44,159 nucleotides of DNA, from the NCBI GenBank assembly GCA_023433185.1, contig JAEZEN010000234.1:1-44159 (forward strand), read 5' to 3'. Position numbers and translations under genes: made by a program. Below the pieces are notes generated by a model. That model was given only the letters and a program-made list of their open reading frames with translations, did no database searches and was not told the DNA's origin. Below are positions 36,844-44,159 of the stretch, piece by piece. How positions within the stretch are numbered: the first letter of the stretch is position 1; every line of letters starts with the position of its first letter. Source of the DNA: Pseudomonadota bacterium (lineage in GTDB: Bacteria > Pseudomonadota > Alphaproteobacteria > Rhizobiales > Kaistiaceae).

Positions 36844-37956
36844 TCAGAAGTCGAACTCCCCGATATTGTCGGCGGTGAAGACGAAGGCGGCGCCGAGCAG
36901 CACTTCGCTGCCCTCGATCCGGAGCCTGCCCAGGCGTCCGGCCGCGACCGACGTTTCGCCCGGCACCAGCGTGCCGTCGGCAGCGGCACGAAGCACGTGG
37001 ATCGCGGCATAGCCGAGATCGACGGGGTTCCACAGCACCAGCGCCCGCACGCAACCCGACGGGAAGTAGGGCGCCGTCGGGTTGGGCGTCCCGACGCCGA
37101 CGACGGCCACCGCGGCGCACTGGCCCATCTCGGCGAGCGCATTGGCCGCGCCGGGGGTCGCCGCGTAGCTCAGCGTGACGATTCCCTTGAGCGCATCGCC
37201 ATGGCGACGGACGAGGTCCTGGACCTGACGCCCCGTCACGACGCCGTTGTCCTGGCCCTCGGCGGTGCCGAGCCAGGTGAGGGCGGGGTGACAGCGCGCG
37301 GCATAGGCCTCCATTTCGGCGATCCAGCGCGCCTGCATCGGCGCTTCGACAAGCGTGGTCACGATCACGAAGCCGCCGCCCTCTTCTCCGAGCTGCCCGG
37401 CGAGCTGGTCGACGAGGCCCTTGGCAAGGGCCGCGGGGTCGGCGCGGTTGACGAACCATTGCCGGGCCTCGGGCGAGGCGTCGAAATCATAGCCGACGAC
37501 GTTGATTCCCCGGGCAAGCGCCTTCCGCAGCACCGGCGCGACCGCAATCGGGTCGTTGGCGGCGAAGACGATGCCGTCGACGCCGGCGGTGACGTGATTG
37601 TCGATCGCGGCCATCTGCCGCGCGGTACTGATCTGGGTCGGACCGTCGACCTTGACAATCACCGTGCCGAGTTCTTCCGCCGCCTCGCGCATCCCCTCTG
37701 CGGCCGCCGCGTAGTAGCCCACCCCGACGATACGGGGCACGTCGACCACGGTAATGTTCTCGCCGGCGCGCGCCGGCATCTCGACCGGTATGCCGCCGTC
37801 ATAGGCGCGGGGCGCCGCCGCCTCCCGCTCGCCCCCGTCGCAGGCATGCGGTCGGGTCGGCAGGTCATCGGCCCCATCCCAGGCCGCCTCGGCGGCGACA
37901 CCGGCCGCCGCCAGGAACATCGCAAGACCTGCCGCTCGCAACAACGCCGGGTGCAT
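36844..37956 (-). CDS. Periplasmic binding protein, LsrB/RhaS-like, orphan
   Basis: A 370-residue type I periplasmic binding protein. After the signal peptide (1-25) there is an unusual 45-residue Ala/Asp/Gly-rich linker, then ITVVDVPRIVGVGYYAAAAEG, a DGPTQISTARQMAAIDN segment, GVDGIVFAANDPIA and INVVGYDFDASPEARQWFVN. That order resembles LsrB (AI-2) and RhaS (rhamnose) receptors. GAGAGGAC precedes the ATG at 37956; an in-frame ATG 90 nt upstream lacks a ribosome-binding site. No permease or ATPase is nearby, so it may feed a remote transporter or act as a sensor. Ligand unknown. Confidence 0.85.
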   Translation of the reverse strand: MHPALLRAAGLAMFLAAAGVAAEAAWDGADDLPTRPHACDGGEREAAAPRAYDGGIPVEMPARAGENITVVDVPRIVGVGYYAAAAEGMREAAEELGTVIVKVDGPTQISTARQMAAIDNHVTAGVDGIVFAANDPIAVAPVLRKALARGINVVGYDFDASPEARQWFVNRADPAALAKGLVDQLAGQLGEEGGGFVIVTTLVEAPMQARWIAEMEAYAARCHPALTWLGTAEGQDNGVVTGRQVQDLVRRHGDALKGIVTLSYAATPGAANALAEMGQCAAVAVVGVGTPNPTAPYFPSGCVRALVLWNPVDLGYAAIHVLRAAADGTLVPGETSVAAGRLGRLRIEGSEVLLGAAFVFTADNIGEFDF

Positions 37957-38100
37957 GTCCTCTCCCACCGGCTCGCGGGCCGAGGGCGGGGACCCTTCGG
38001 GCGAGCAGCTCCGCGTCTTGATAGCCGCTTGAATCGGCCCGCTCAAACACCAAACGCGGAACTGCCTTAGAACACGCCCGCGCCGCCCCGCGCCGACGGC

Positions 38101-39630
38101 TCAGGCGGGATTGGCGTGGCCGTCCGTCGCGCGCGCCCGGTGCGGCGAGATCCGCGCCCAGGGTTCCCCGAAGAGGATGTCCGGCGACACGCCGAGACAG
38201 CGGGACAGACGCCGCCGGTGCTGCGCCGCCGGGCGGGCCAACCCGTCATGGGCCTCGCAGACCGCGATGCACTTCACATCGAGGCCGCAGCGTTCCGCGA
38301 GACCTTCCCGTGACAGACCGAGGTTCTCGCGAAAGGCCTGCAGGCGGCTCACACCGCGCCGACGGGCCCACCTCAAGATGACAGCAGTCCGCATGTCGCC
38401 GTTCATCACTGGCTCTCCATTCGCCAACAGGATGCGGAGATCAACGCCGACGACGCCCGGGGCGTTCCCGCCCGGTCGCTCCGGCGAAAGACAACGTTGG
38501 CGGGGGGAAACCCCGGGGGCCGGTGCCGCAGGAGCCGCCGGCGGCGGCGCATGAACGGTCTCATCTATGTGGTCGGCGAGGAGGACCGCGATGAAGCGGG
38601 TCTCGGGCAGCGCGGCGAACACGATCGCCATGACCGAGGTGAGGGGGACGGCGAGGATCGCGCCGGGCAGCCCCCAGAGGGCCGTCCACAGCGACAGGGC
38701 GACGAGGATCACGAAGGCACTGAGGTTGAGCTGGCGTGAGAACATGCGCGGCTCGAGCACGTTGCCGGTATAGACCTGGGCGATGGTGAGGAGCGCGGCG
38801 AGGAGGAGGGTGGTCGGCAGCGAGGCGAACTGGGCCAGCGACAGCGCCACGGGGAAGATCACCCCGATGAGCGAGCCGACATAGGGGATGTAGTTGAACA
38901 GCGCGATCAGCACCGCCCAGAACAGGGCGAAGTCGATGCCCATGGCCCACATGATCGCATAGGAGATGACGCCGAGGATCACGTTGATCAGCGTCTTGAC
39001 GGCCAGGTAATGGCCGATCCGGCCGTTGACGTGGCGGATCAGCTGCGCCGTGCGCTCGGCCTGGTCGCCCCGGGGAAAGGCCGCGGCGAGCTTCGCCGGG
39101 AACGAGAAGCGTTCGGCCATGAGGAAGGCGGCATAGATGATGATGATGAAGATCGTCGCGCCGAGCGCGGTGACCGACCCGAGAAGACTGGTGAGCAGCG
39201 CCGTGATGTCGATCCGGCCGATCGTCGCCTCGCGAATGTCCTCCCATGTCGGGTGCCGCTCGATCCCGGCATAGGCGGCGAGGTGGCCGGCCAGCGTCTC
39301 GAGATTGTCGCGGTAGACCGGCGCGAGTTCGATGAGCTGGTTGACCGTGACCGTGATCACGAGCCCGAGGCCGATGAACACCAGAATGAACAGGACGAGC
39401 ACCAGGACGTGCCGCCACGTCGCGCCGACATGGCGCAGCACGGGCAGCCGGCCCATCGCCTCGGCGGCGGTGGTCAGGACGTAGACGGCGATCACCGCCG
39501 CCACCACCGGGACCAGCAGGTCCTTGCCGATCACGAGAAGCCATCCGATCAGGACGACGAGACCGACGGCCCGGAACAGATTGGCGAGGCGCGGATCGCC
39601 CCCGCCCAGGAACCCTGGCTGTTGGGTCAT
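38101..39630 (-). CDS. AI-2E family permease with C-terminal XRE-type HTH
   Basis: A 509-residue protein. Residues 15-355 match the AI-2E/PerM/TqsA family of membrane transporters, with helices at 20-55, 75-100, 150-175, 210-280 and 300-350 and the signature FNYIPYVGSLIGVIFPVALS. A Pro/Ala linker (360-408) is followed by a soluble domain with a Cro/CI-like helix-turn-helix (432-488, ENLGLSREGLAERCGLDVKC), ending in a basic tail. No stop codon separates the parts. An ATG at 38406 with TGGAG upstream could also give the 101-residue HTH domain alone. The start at 39630 has no good ribosome-binding site and the family allows either export or tolerance roles. Confidence 0.85.
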   Translation of the reverse strand: MTQQPGFLGGGDPRLANLFRAVGLVVLIGWLLVIGKDLLVPVVAAVIAVYVLTTAAEAMGRLPVLRHVGATWRHVLVLVLFILVFIGLGLVITVTVNQLIELAPVYRDNLETLAGHLAAYAGIERHPTWEDIREATIGRIDITALLTSLLGSVTALGATIFIIIIYAAFLMAERFSFPAKLAAAFPRGDQAERTAQLIRHVNGRIGHYLAVKTLINVILGVISYAIMWAMGIDFALFWAVLIALFNYIPYVGSLIGVIFPVALSLAQFASLPTTLLLAALLTIAQVYTGNVLEPRMFSRQLNLSAFVILVALSLWTALWGLPGAILAVPLTSVMAIVFAALPETRFIAVLLADHIDETVHAPPPAAPAAPAPGVSPRQRCLSPERPGGNAPGVVGVDLRILLANGEPVMNGDMRTAVILRWARRRGVSRLQAFRENLGLSREGLAERCGLDVKCIAVCEAHDGLARPAAQHRRRLSRCLGVSPDILFGEPWARISPHRARATDGHANPA

Positions 39631-39667
39631 GGCGCCGATCGGACTGTGTACCGGCGCACGGGAACTC

Positions 39668-39904
39668 CTACCGGGCGCCGGAAAGGCCCGGCTTCCATAC
39701 GCCGTTGGGCGGCAGCGGCATGTCCGACGGGCAGTAATTGGTGGCGTCGGCCGCGCTGCCCTGGGCGAGAGCGTTCCGGCAGCCATAATTGTAGGCCAGC
39801 GGCAGTTCCGCGAGGCGGGCATCCCAATAGCCGCTCGGCGGGCTGAGGCAGCCCGAGAGGGCGATGCCGAAACCGGCGACGGCTGCGATCTTCATGAAGG
39901 TCAT
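39668..39904 (-). CDS. Small lipoprotein
   Basis: A 78-residue exported protein. Residues 1-16 form a signal with the lipobox LSGC, so Cys19 should be lipidated. The mature part is 60 residues with two further cysteines (NYGCRN, NYCPSD) and a YW-rich start. ATG at 39904 has GGGG 8 nt upstream; an in-frame ATG three codons later has none. It sits 37 nt upstream of the AI-2E/HTH gene on the same strand. I do not recognise the family. Confidence 0.75.
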   Translation of the reverse strand: MTFMKIAAVAGFGIALSGCLSPPSGYWDARLAELPLAYNYGCRNALAQGSAADATNYCPSDMPLPPNGVWKPGLSGAR

Positions 39905-40137
39905 TGGCTGCCCCGAACACGATCCATGCCCGCACTGTCGGCGGCAATGGCCTGTGCGTCAAGGCGCGAGCGCCGGCGCCCGCATGTGGCCGAGATCACA
40001 GCAAACGGGCTGTGGACGCTGTATTGCTAACGACAGATGAAACCCCATCCCTGCCTGCGACGTTAGTTGTGCAGGACGGGCAAGCAGGCCGCAAACACAA
40101 CGCGCCATGCCAGCTCGGAGTTGGTTGAGGAGTAAGG
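39905..40137. other. Divergent intergenic region between two exported-protein genes
   Basis: No gene supported in 233 bases. The area about 40008-40070 is relatively AT-rich and must include the promoter of the gene at 40138. A short inverted pair, CTAACG at 40027-40032 and CGTTAG at 40061-40066, is present, too short to call an operator with confidence. Confidence 0.35.
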
Positions 40138-40641
40138 ATGATGATCGGGAAGCTCGGCAAGTCGATCGCAGTGTCCGCCGGGTTGGCTTTTCTCGCGGTC
40201 TCGGCGACTACTTTGGCGCTGGCCAGCATTCCTTCCGCGCTGAACGATCCGGCGGCCGATGAGATGACGCACGGCAGCGAATCGGGCATCCCCGGCGCCG
40301 TGGTCGGAACCGGCCTGTTCGACGACCGGGTCGGCCCGGCCTGCTACGACACCGACGCGGTTCTGACCTATTTCGGCGGCGACCGTGCCAAGGTCGGCGG
40401 GGAACTCGTGACCCTGGAGACGGGCTTCGACCAGGATTTCGCTGATGTCTGGCGGAGCGCCACCAGGATGGAGCCGGTGGCGGTTTCCGGGGTCTATGCC
40501 CATGTGTTCCCGAGTGCCGGCGGCGTCAACATGGTCGACGTGGTCGAGATCGGCGACGAGGGCTGCGCGATCAGCCGCACGCTCCTCACCGAGGAGGAGT
40601 GGAACCAGATTCTCGTTCGGGCGGCGGGCGTCGCCGTCTGA
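40138..40641 (+). CDS. Exported protein of unknown function
   Basis: A 167-residue protein with a signal peptide (residues 1-30, hydrophobic core [20 protein letters not shown]). The mature domain is acidic, with two cysteines (ACYDTD, EGCAIS) that may pair, and motifs [16 protein letters not shown] and [18 protein letters not shown] precedes the ATG, which is followed by a second ATG in frame. Monocistronic, with a terminator-like hairpin downstream and a 233-nt divergent gap upstream. No family recognised. Confidence 0.78.
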   Translation: MMIGKLGKSIAVSAGLAFLAVSATTLALASIPSALNDPAADEMTHGSESGIPGAVVGTGLFDDRVGPACYDTDAVLTYFGGDRAKVGGELVTLETGFDQDFADVWRSATRMEPVAVSGVYAHVFPSAGGVNMVDVVEIGDEGCAISRTLLTEEEWNQILVRAAGVAV

Positions 40642-40665
40642 CCGACGCTTCCTTTCCGCCAGAGT

Positions 40666-40700
40666 CCCGGCCGCGCCGATTTGGCCCCGGCCGGGGCTTT
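40666..40700 (+). terminator. Candidate intrinsic terminator
   Basis: GCCCCGGCCGGGGC at 40684-40697 is self-complementary and is followed by TTT, just past the gene ending at 40641. An alternative pairing of CCCGGCC (40666-40672) with GGCCGGG (40689-40695) also forms a stem. The T-tract is short, so strength is doubtful. Confidence 0.4.
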
Positions 40701-40748
40701 GTCGTATGTGCCTTGGCCGAATCGTCTCTCCCACGCCCGGATTCGCCC

Positions 40749-42296
40749 ATGGTGTCCCCGATCTCCGCCCCGCCGCCGCCCGATCGCGTGACGGTGCGCC
40801 GCGCGCTACTCTCGGTCTCCGACAAGTCGGGACTCATCGACCTCGCCCTTGACCTTGCGGCGCGCGGCGTCGAGATCGTCTCGACCGGCGGCACGCGGAG
40901 CGCGCTTGCCGACGCCGGCATCGCGGTGACCGACGTTTCGGACGTGACCGGTTTTCCCGAAATCATGGATGGCCGGGTGAAGACGCTGCACCCCGCGGTG
41001 CATGGCGGCCTTCTCGGCGTGCGCGGCGTCCCCGAGCACGCCGCGGCGATGGCAGCGCACGGCATCGCCGGCATCGATCTGCTGGTCGTCAACCTCTACC
41101 CCTTCGAGGCGGCGGTGGCGGCGGGAGCGGACGATGCGACCGCCGTCGAGAACATAGACATCGGGGGCCCGGCGATGATCCGAGCCGGCGCCAAGAACCA
41201 CGCCTATGTCGCGGTGGTGGTCGACCCCGGGGACTACGCCGGCGTGCTCGAGGTGCTCGACGCAGCCGAAGGTGCGACGACCTACGCGCTCCGCCGGCGG
41301 CTTGCCGCCAAGGCCTTCGCCCGCACCGCCGCCTATGACGCGGCGGTCTCCGGCTGGTTCGCCGGGGCGACCGGCGAGACCGTCCCGGCCTGGCGGAGCG
41401 TCGCGGGCCGCCTCGGCTCGGCGCTGCGCTACGGCGAGAACCCCCACCAGTCCGCAGCGCTCTACCTGACCGGCGAGCAGCGGCCGGGGGTGGCGACGGC
41501 CCGCCAGGTCCAGGGGAAGGAGCTCTCCTACAACAACATCAACGACACCGACGCGGCCTACGAACTGGTCGCGGAGTTCGATCCGGCCGTCACGGCCGCG
41601 GTCGCCATCATCAAGCATGCCAACCCATGCGGCGTCGCCGAGGGCCCGGACCTCGCCGCGGCCTACCGGCTGGCGCTCCGCGCCGACCCGGTGTCGGCCT
41701 TCGGCGGCATCGTCGCCCTCAACCGCCGGCTCGACGCCGAGGCGGCGACCGAAATCGTCAAGACCTTCACCGAGGTGATCATCGCGCCGGACGCCGACGA
41801 AGAGGCGATCGCCATCGTGGCAGCCAAGAAGAACCTCCGGCTCCTGCTCGCCGGCGGCCTCCCGGACCCGCGCGCACCGGGTCTCACGGTGAGGACCGTC
41901 GCCGGAGGACTGCTCTTCCAGGACCGCGACAACGGCATGGTCGAGGGCGAGGCCCTCCGCGTCGTGGCGGCGCGGCCGCCGACCGACGAGGAGCGGCGCG
42001 ACCTGGTCTTCGCCTGGCGGATTGCCAAGCACGTCAAGTCGAATGCCATCGTCTATGCCAGGGGCGGCGCTACGGCCGGAATCGGCGCCGGGCAGATGAG
42101 CCGGGTCGATTCGGCGATGATCGCGGCGCGGAAGGCCGAGGTGGCTGCGCGAAGTGCAGGCCTGTCCGAGTCGCTCGCCAAGGGCTCGGTCGTCGCATCC
42201 GACGCCTTCTTCCCTTTCGCCGACGGCCTGATCGCCGCCGCCGACGCGCGCGGCCTGGCCATGGTGTTCACGGGGATGCGGCACTTCCGCCACTAG
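40749..42296 (+). CDS. purH: Bifunctional AICAR formyltransferase/IMP cyclohydrolase PurH, internally shortened
   Basis: Last two steps of purine synthesis. The 515-residue product has the IMP cyclohydrolase domain ([49 protein letters not shown]) over residues 15-190 and the transformylase domain after it, with [32 protein letters not shown] and the catalytic [10 protein letters not shown]. The C-terminus is [27 protein letters not shown] then [21 protein letters not shown]. The usual stretch between these two, including the conserved QPGGS-x-RD segment, is absent, about 23 residues, and total length is short by the same amount. ATG at 40749; ribosome-binding site weak. Confidence 0.95.
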   Translation: MVSPISAPPPPDRVTVRRALLSVSDKSGLIDLALDLAARGVEIVSTGGTRSALADAGIAVTDVSDVTGFPEIMDGRVKTLHPAVHGGLLGVRGVPEHAAAMAAHGIAGIDLLVVNLYPFEAAVAAGADDATAVENIDIGGPAMIRAGAKNHAYVAVVVDPGDYAGVLEVLDAAEGATTYALRRRLAAKAFARTAAYDAAVSGWFAGATGETVPAWRSVAGRLGSALRYGENPHQSAALYLTGEQRPGVATARQVQGKELSYNNINDTDAAYELVAEFDPAVTAAVAIIKHANPCGVAEGPDLAAAYRLALRADPVSAFGGIVALNRRLDAEAATEIVKTFTEVIIAPDADEEAIAIVAAKKNLRLLLAGGLPDPRAPGLTVRTVAGGLLFQDRDNGMVEGEALRVVAARPPTDEERRDLVFAWRIAKHVKSNAIVYARGGATAGIGAGQMSRVDSAMIAARKAEVAARSAGLSESLAKGSVVASDAFFPFADGLIAAADARGLAMVFTGMRHFRH

Positions 42297-42429
42297 CCGT
42301 CCGGGCCCCGCCCTTGGCCGGTCGCTCCGGCGCGCGGCTTTGCCGGCCTGGGCGTGGCCCTGGCCCTGGCCCTGTTGTCCGTCGCGCACTGCGCGGCTAG
42401 CATGGGCCATCGGCGGAGATGACGTTGCC

Positions 42430-43128
42430 TTGAACTATCAGGCCCCTCACCGGCCCGGCCACCCGCGCCGCGGCGTCTCGAAGGCGGTCACCGTCTATGA
42501 CGACCTCCGCGGCGCGATCATTGCCCTCGCGCTCGCGCCCGGCACGCGGATCGACAAGGCGGAGATCTGCGAGCGTCTGGGCGTCTCGCGGCAGCCGCTC
42601 GCCGAGGCGATCGCCCGCCTCGCCGAGGAACGCCTGCTCGAGGTCGAGCCGCAGAAGGGCACCTTCGTCGCCCGTATCCGCCTCGCCGACGTGGCCGAGG
42701 CGGCCTTCGTGCGGCGGGCCCTCGAGGTGGCCACCGTAAACGCCCTCGCGCCCCACATCCCCGACAGCGCCCTCGCCCGGCTCGAGCGGCTGCTCGACTA
42801 TCAGGCCGCTGCGGTCCGGGGGGAGGACATCGACGAGTTCTACGCCCTCGACGTGCGCTTCCACGAGGTGCTGTTCGACAGCCTCGCCATGCGGCGCGTC
42901 GCCGAGGTGGTCGATGCCGCGCGGGCCCAGCTCGAGCGGGCTCGCCGCCTGCTCCTGCCCACGCCGACACGTAACCGCAATACCCTCCATGAGCATCGCG
43001 CCATCCTCGCCGCGCTCGGCGAGCGCAATCCGGCGAGCGCGTCCGCCGCGATGGGGGCCCATCTCGACGAGGGCATGGCGGAACTGCGGCGCTACGCCGC
43101 GGCCCGGCCCGATCTCTTCGAGCCCTGA
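42430..43128 (+). CDS. GntR-family transcription regulator, FCD (FadR) type
   Basis: A 232-residue regulator. The winged HTH covers about residues 18-85 (YDDLRGAIIALALAPGTRID, CERLGVSRQPLAEAIARLAE, VEPQKGTFVARI); the FCD ligand domain follows with FVRRALEVATVN, YALDVRFHEVLFD and EHRAILAALGERN, whose Asp and His residues bind metal in this class. A TTG at 42430 is chosen as start; the longer open frame upstream is low-complexity and no strong ribosome-binding site is visible for either. It lies convergent with the ornithine-cyclodeaminase-type gene, 3 nt apart, and may regulate amino-acid or organic-acid metabolism, which is not shown. Confidence 0.9.
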   Translation: MNYQAPHRPGHPRRGVSKAVTVYDDLRGAIIALALAPGTRIDKAEICERLGVSRQPLAEAIARLAEERLLEVEPQKGTFVARIRLADVAEAAFVRRALEVATVNALAPHIPDSALARLERLLDYQAAAVRGEDIDEFYALDVRFHEVLFDSLAMRRVAEVVDAARAQLERARRLLLPTPTRNRNTLHEHRAILAALGERNPASASAAMGAHLDEGMAELRRYAAARPDLFEP

Positions 43129-43131
43129 GCC

Positions 43132-44073
43132 TCAGCCGAGGCGCTCGTAGACCAGCACCGCCGCGGCGAGATCCTCGATCGCCGCCCCGACGGACTTGAA
43201 GAGGGTTATCTCCTCCGCCGCCCGCCGCCCGGGTGCCACACCCCGGCAGAGATCGAACAGGTCGCCCGCGATGGCCGGTTCGGAGAGTGCGCCGGCAGCG
43301 ATCGCCTGAACGATGTCGCCCGCTTCCCGCAGTGCGCCGGCCCGCGTGTCGACATGAACGCTGGACCGACGCATCGCCTCGTCGTCGGCCTCGCGCATCG
43401 CGGGATTGTAGGCGCCGACGAGGTCGAGATGCGCACCGGGGCGGAGCCAGGCGCCGCGCACCAGCGGCGTGGCGCTCATCGTCGCCACCGAGACGATGTC
43501 GGCCTCGGCGACCGCCGTGGCGAGGTCCGTAACCGCGCGCGCCCGGAGACCCGATCGATCGATCCGGGCGGCCAGCGCCTCGGCCCGCTGCGGCGTCCGG
43601 TTCCAGATCGCGACCTCCGCGATCGGGCGCACCGCGGCATGGGCGGCGACGAGGCGCGGCGCGAGGGCGCCGGCCCCCACCATCACCATCCGGCGAGCCT
43701 CCGGCAGGGCCAGCATCGATGCCGCGAGCGCCGAGGCCGCGGCCGTCCGCCAGGTCGTCAGTGCCTGGCCGTCAAGGGCGGCAAGGGGTGATCCGCTGTC
43801 GCCATCGAGGAGGAGGTAGGTGCCGGTGACGCTCGGCGCCTGTCGCGCGGCGTTGCCGGGGAAGACCGAGACGACCTTGACGCCGGCATAGCCGCCGGGG
43901 CCGCCGGACCAGGCCGGCATGAGGAGGAGCGTCGCATCGCCGTCGGGCCGGGCCAGCGTGTGATGGTGGCGCGGCGGCGCGACGATATCGCCGCGAAAGG
44001 CATCGCGAAGGGCGGCGATCAGGGATGGGTAGGTGAGGCAGGCGTCGATCTCGGCGGCGGTGACGAACCGCAT
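43132..44073 (-). CDS. Ornithine cyclodeaminase / mu-crystallin family protein
   Basis: A 313-residue NAD(P)-binding enzyme of a family covering ornithine cyclodeaminase, Delta1-pyrroline-2-carboxylate and ketimine reductases and alanine dehydrogenase. Visible are YAGVKVVSVFPGN with the active-site lysine, the GTYLLLDGDSGSPLAALDGQALTTWRTAAASALA region, the Rossmann MVMVGAGALAPRLVAAH and LDLVGAYNPAMREADDEA with the acidic catalytic position. The reaction cannot be told from these motifs. ATG at 44073 overlaps the stop of an upstream minus-strand gene (TGATG), so it is part of an operon reaching beyond the window. Confidence 0.9.
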   Translation of the reverse strand: MRFVTAAEIDACLTYPSLIAALRDAFRGDIVAPPRHHHTLARPDGDATLLLMPAWSGGPGGYAGVKVVSVFPGNAARQAPSVTGTYLLLDGDSGSPLAALDGQALTTWRTAAASALAASMLALPEARRMVMVGAGALAPRLVAAHAAVRPIAEVAIWNRTPQRAEALAARIDRSGLRARAVTDLATAVAEADIVSVATMSATPLVRGAWLRPGAHLDLVGAYNPAMREADDEAMRRSSVHVDTRAGALREAGDIVQAIAAGALSEPAIAGDLFDLCRGVAPGRRAAEEITLFKSVGAAIEDLAAAVLVYERLG

Positions 44074-44159
44074 CAGGCCGCGTCGCGGGGCGGCGGCAGC
44101 GTGGTGGCGGCGGCAGGGGACGCGCTCCGCGCCCGGCTCAGGTCGGCGCGGAGCTGGTG
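44073..44159 (-). CDS. C-terminal end of an unidentified protein (cut by window edge)
   Basis: The last 28 codons of a minus-strand frame, ending TLPPPRDAA before TGA at 44073-44075, which overlaps the ATG of the ornithine-cyclodeaminase-family gene by 1 nt. The coupling supports a real gene. Only a charged LRADLSRARSA segment and a Pro/Ala tail are visible, too little to identify a family. Confidence 0.5.
   Translation of the reverse strand, partial: HQLRADLSRARSASPAAATTLPPPRDAA

Noticed and set aside
40027..40066. Inverted pair CTAACG / CGTTAG as an operator
   Set aside because: Arms of 6 bp separated by 28 nt are too short to support a site without conservation data.

Overview
The window is very GC-rich, has tightly packed genes, frequent GTG/TTG starts and many ATGA/GTGA stop-start overlaps. 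Gene content (COG1653-type sugar ABC importers with LacI regulators, a MepA endopeptidase, PurH, an MHYT-GGDEF-EAL protein) points to a chromosomal segment of an alphaproteobacterium, perhaps of the Hyphomicrobiales/Rhodospirillales type. That placement is inferred from style and content, not from a marker gene. No rRNA, tRNA, CRISPR array, insertion sequence or phage gene was seen.

Layout. 1-2177 (minus): a MalF-type permease cut by the window edge and its solute-binding protein. 2504-5871 (minus): an overlapping set of two family-2 glycosyltransferases and a DAO-type FAD oxidoreductase. 6114-8519 (minus): an MHYT-PAS-GGDEF-EAL signalling protein. 8728-21229: a large accessory catabolic/transport locus. 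It holds a shortened PEP-hydrolase-like protein, an aldo/keto reductase plus TIM-barrel isomerase pair (minus), and divergently a UPF0261 (Tm-1-like) gene, a PEP-hydrolase-like gene and a regulator that fuses the same TIM-barrel domain to a degenerate AAA+ and a Fis-type HTH. An orphan RbsB-type binding protein (minus), a complete binding protein plus two permeases without an ATPase, and a LacI regulator follow. Three copies of a box built on GGGTAAG lie in the two divergent intergenic regions and suggest one regulon.

21481-28047 (plus): a translationally coupled envelope-glycan operon with an ArnC/GtrB-like glycosyltransferase, WecD-like acetyltransferase, methyltransferase, WecE aminotransferase and two polytopic GT-C-like proteins. 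This fits synthesis and lipid-carrier transfer of a 4-acetamido-4,6-dideoxyhexose. 28497-32092 (plus): three genes of unknown function (coiled-coil, single-pass membrane and coiled-coil with a repetitive tail), with a possible 55-residue gene upstream on the other strand. 32099-35713 (minus): SpoIIAA-like protein, zinc alcohol dehydrogenase, OafA-type acyltransferase with SGNH domain. 35888-36832: mepA. 36844-39904 (minus): LsrB-like binding protein, an AI-2E-type permease with an in-frame C-terminal XRE HTH, a small lipoprotein. 40138-44159: an exported protein, purH carrying an apparent 23-residue internal deletion, a GntR/FCD regulator, an ornithine-cyclodeaminase-family enzyme and the tail of one more gene.

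The strongest candidate for an undescribed system is the 8.7-16.5 kb locus. UPF0261 and PEP-hydrolase-like domains, which are fused in plant Tm-1, are separate overlapping genes here. They sit with a sensor-regulator built on the same fold, a third truncated paralogue, sugar-type enzymes, binding proteins and a shared operator. The second candidate is the three-gene unit at 28.5-32.1 kb.
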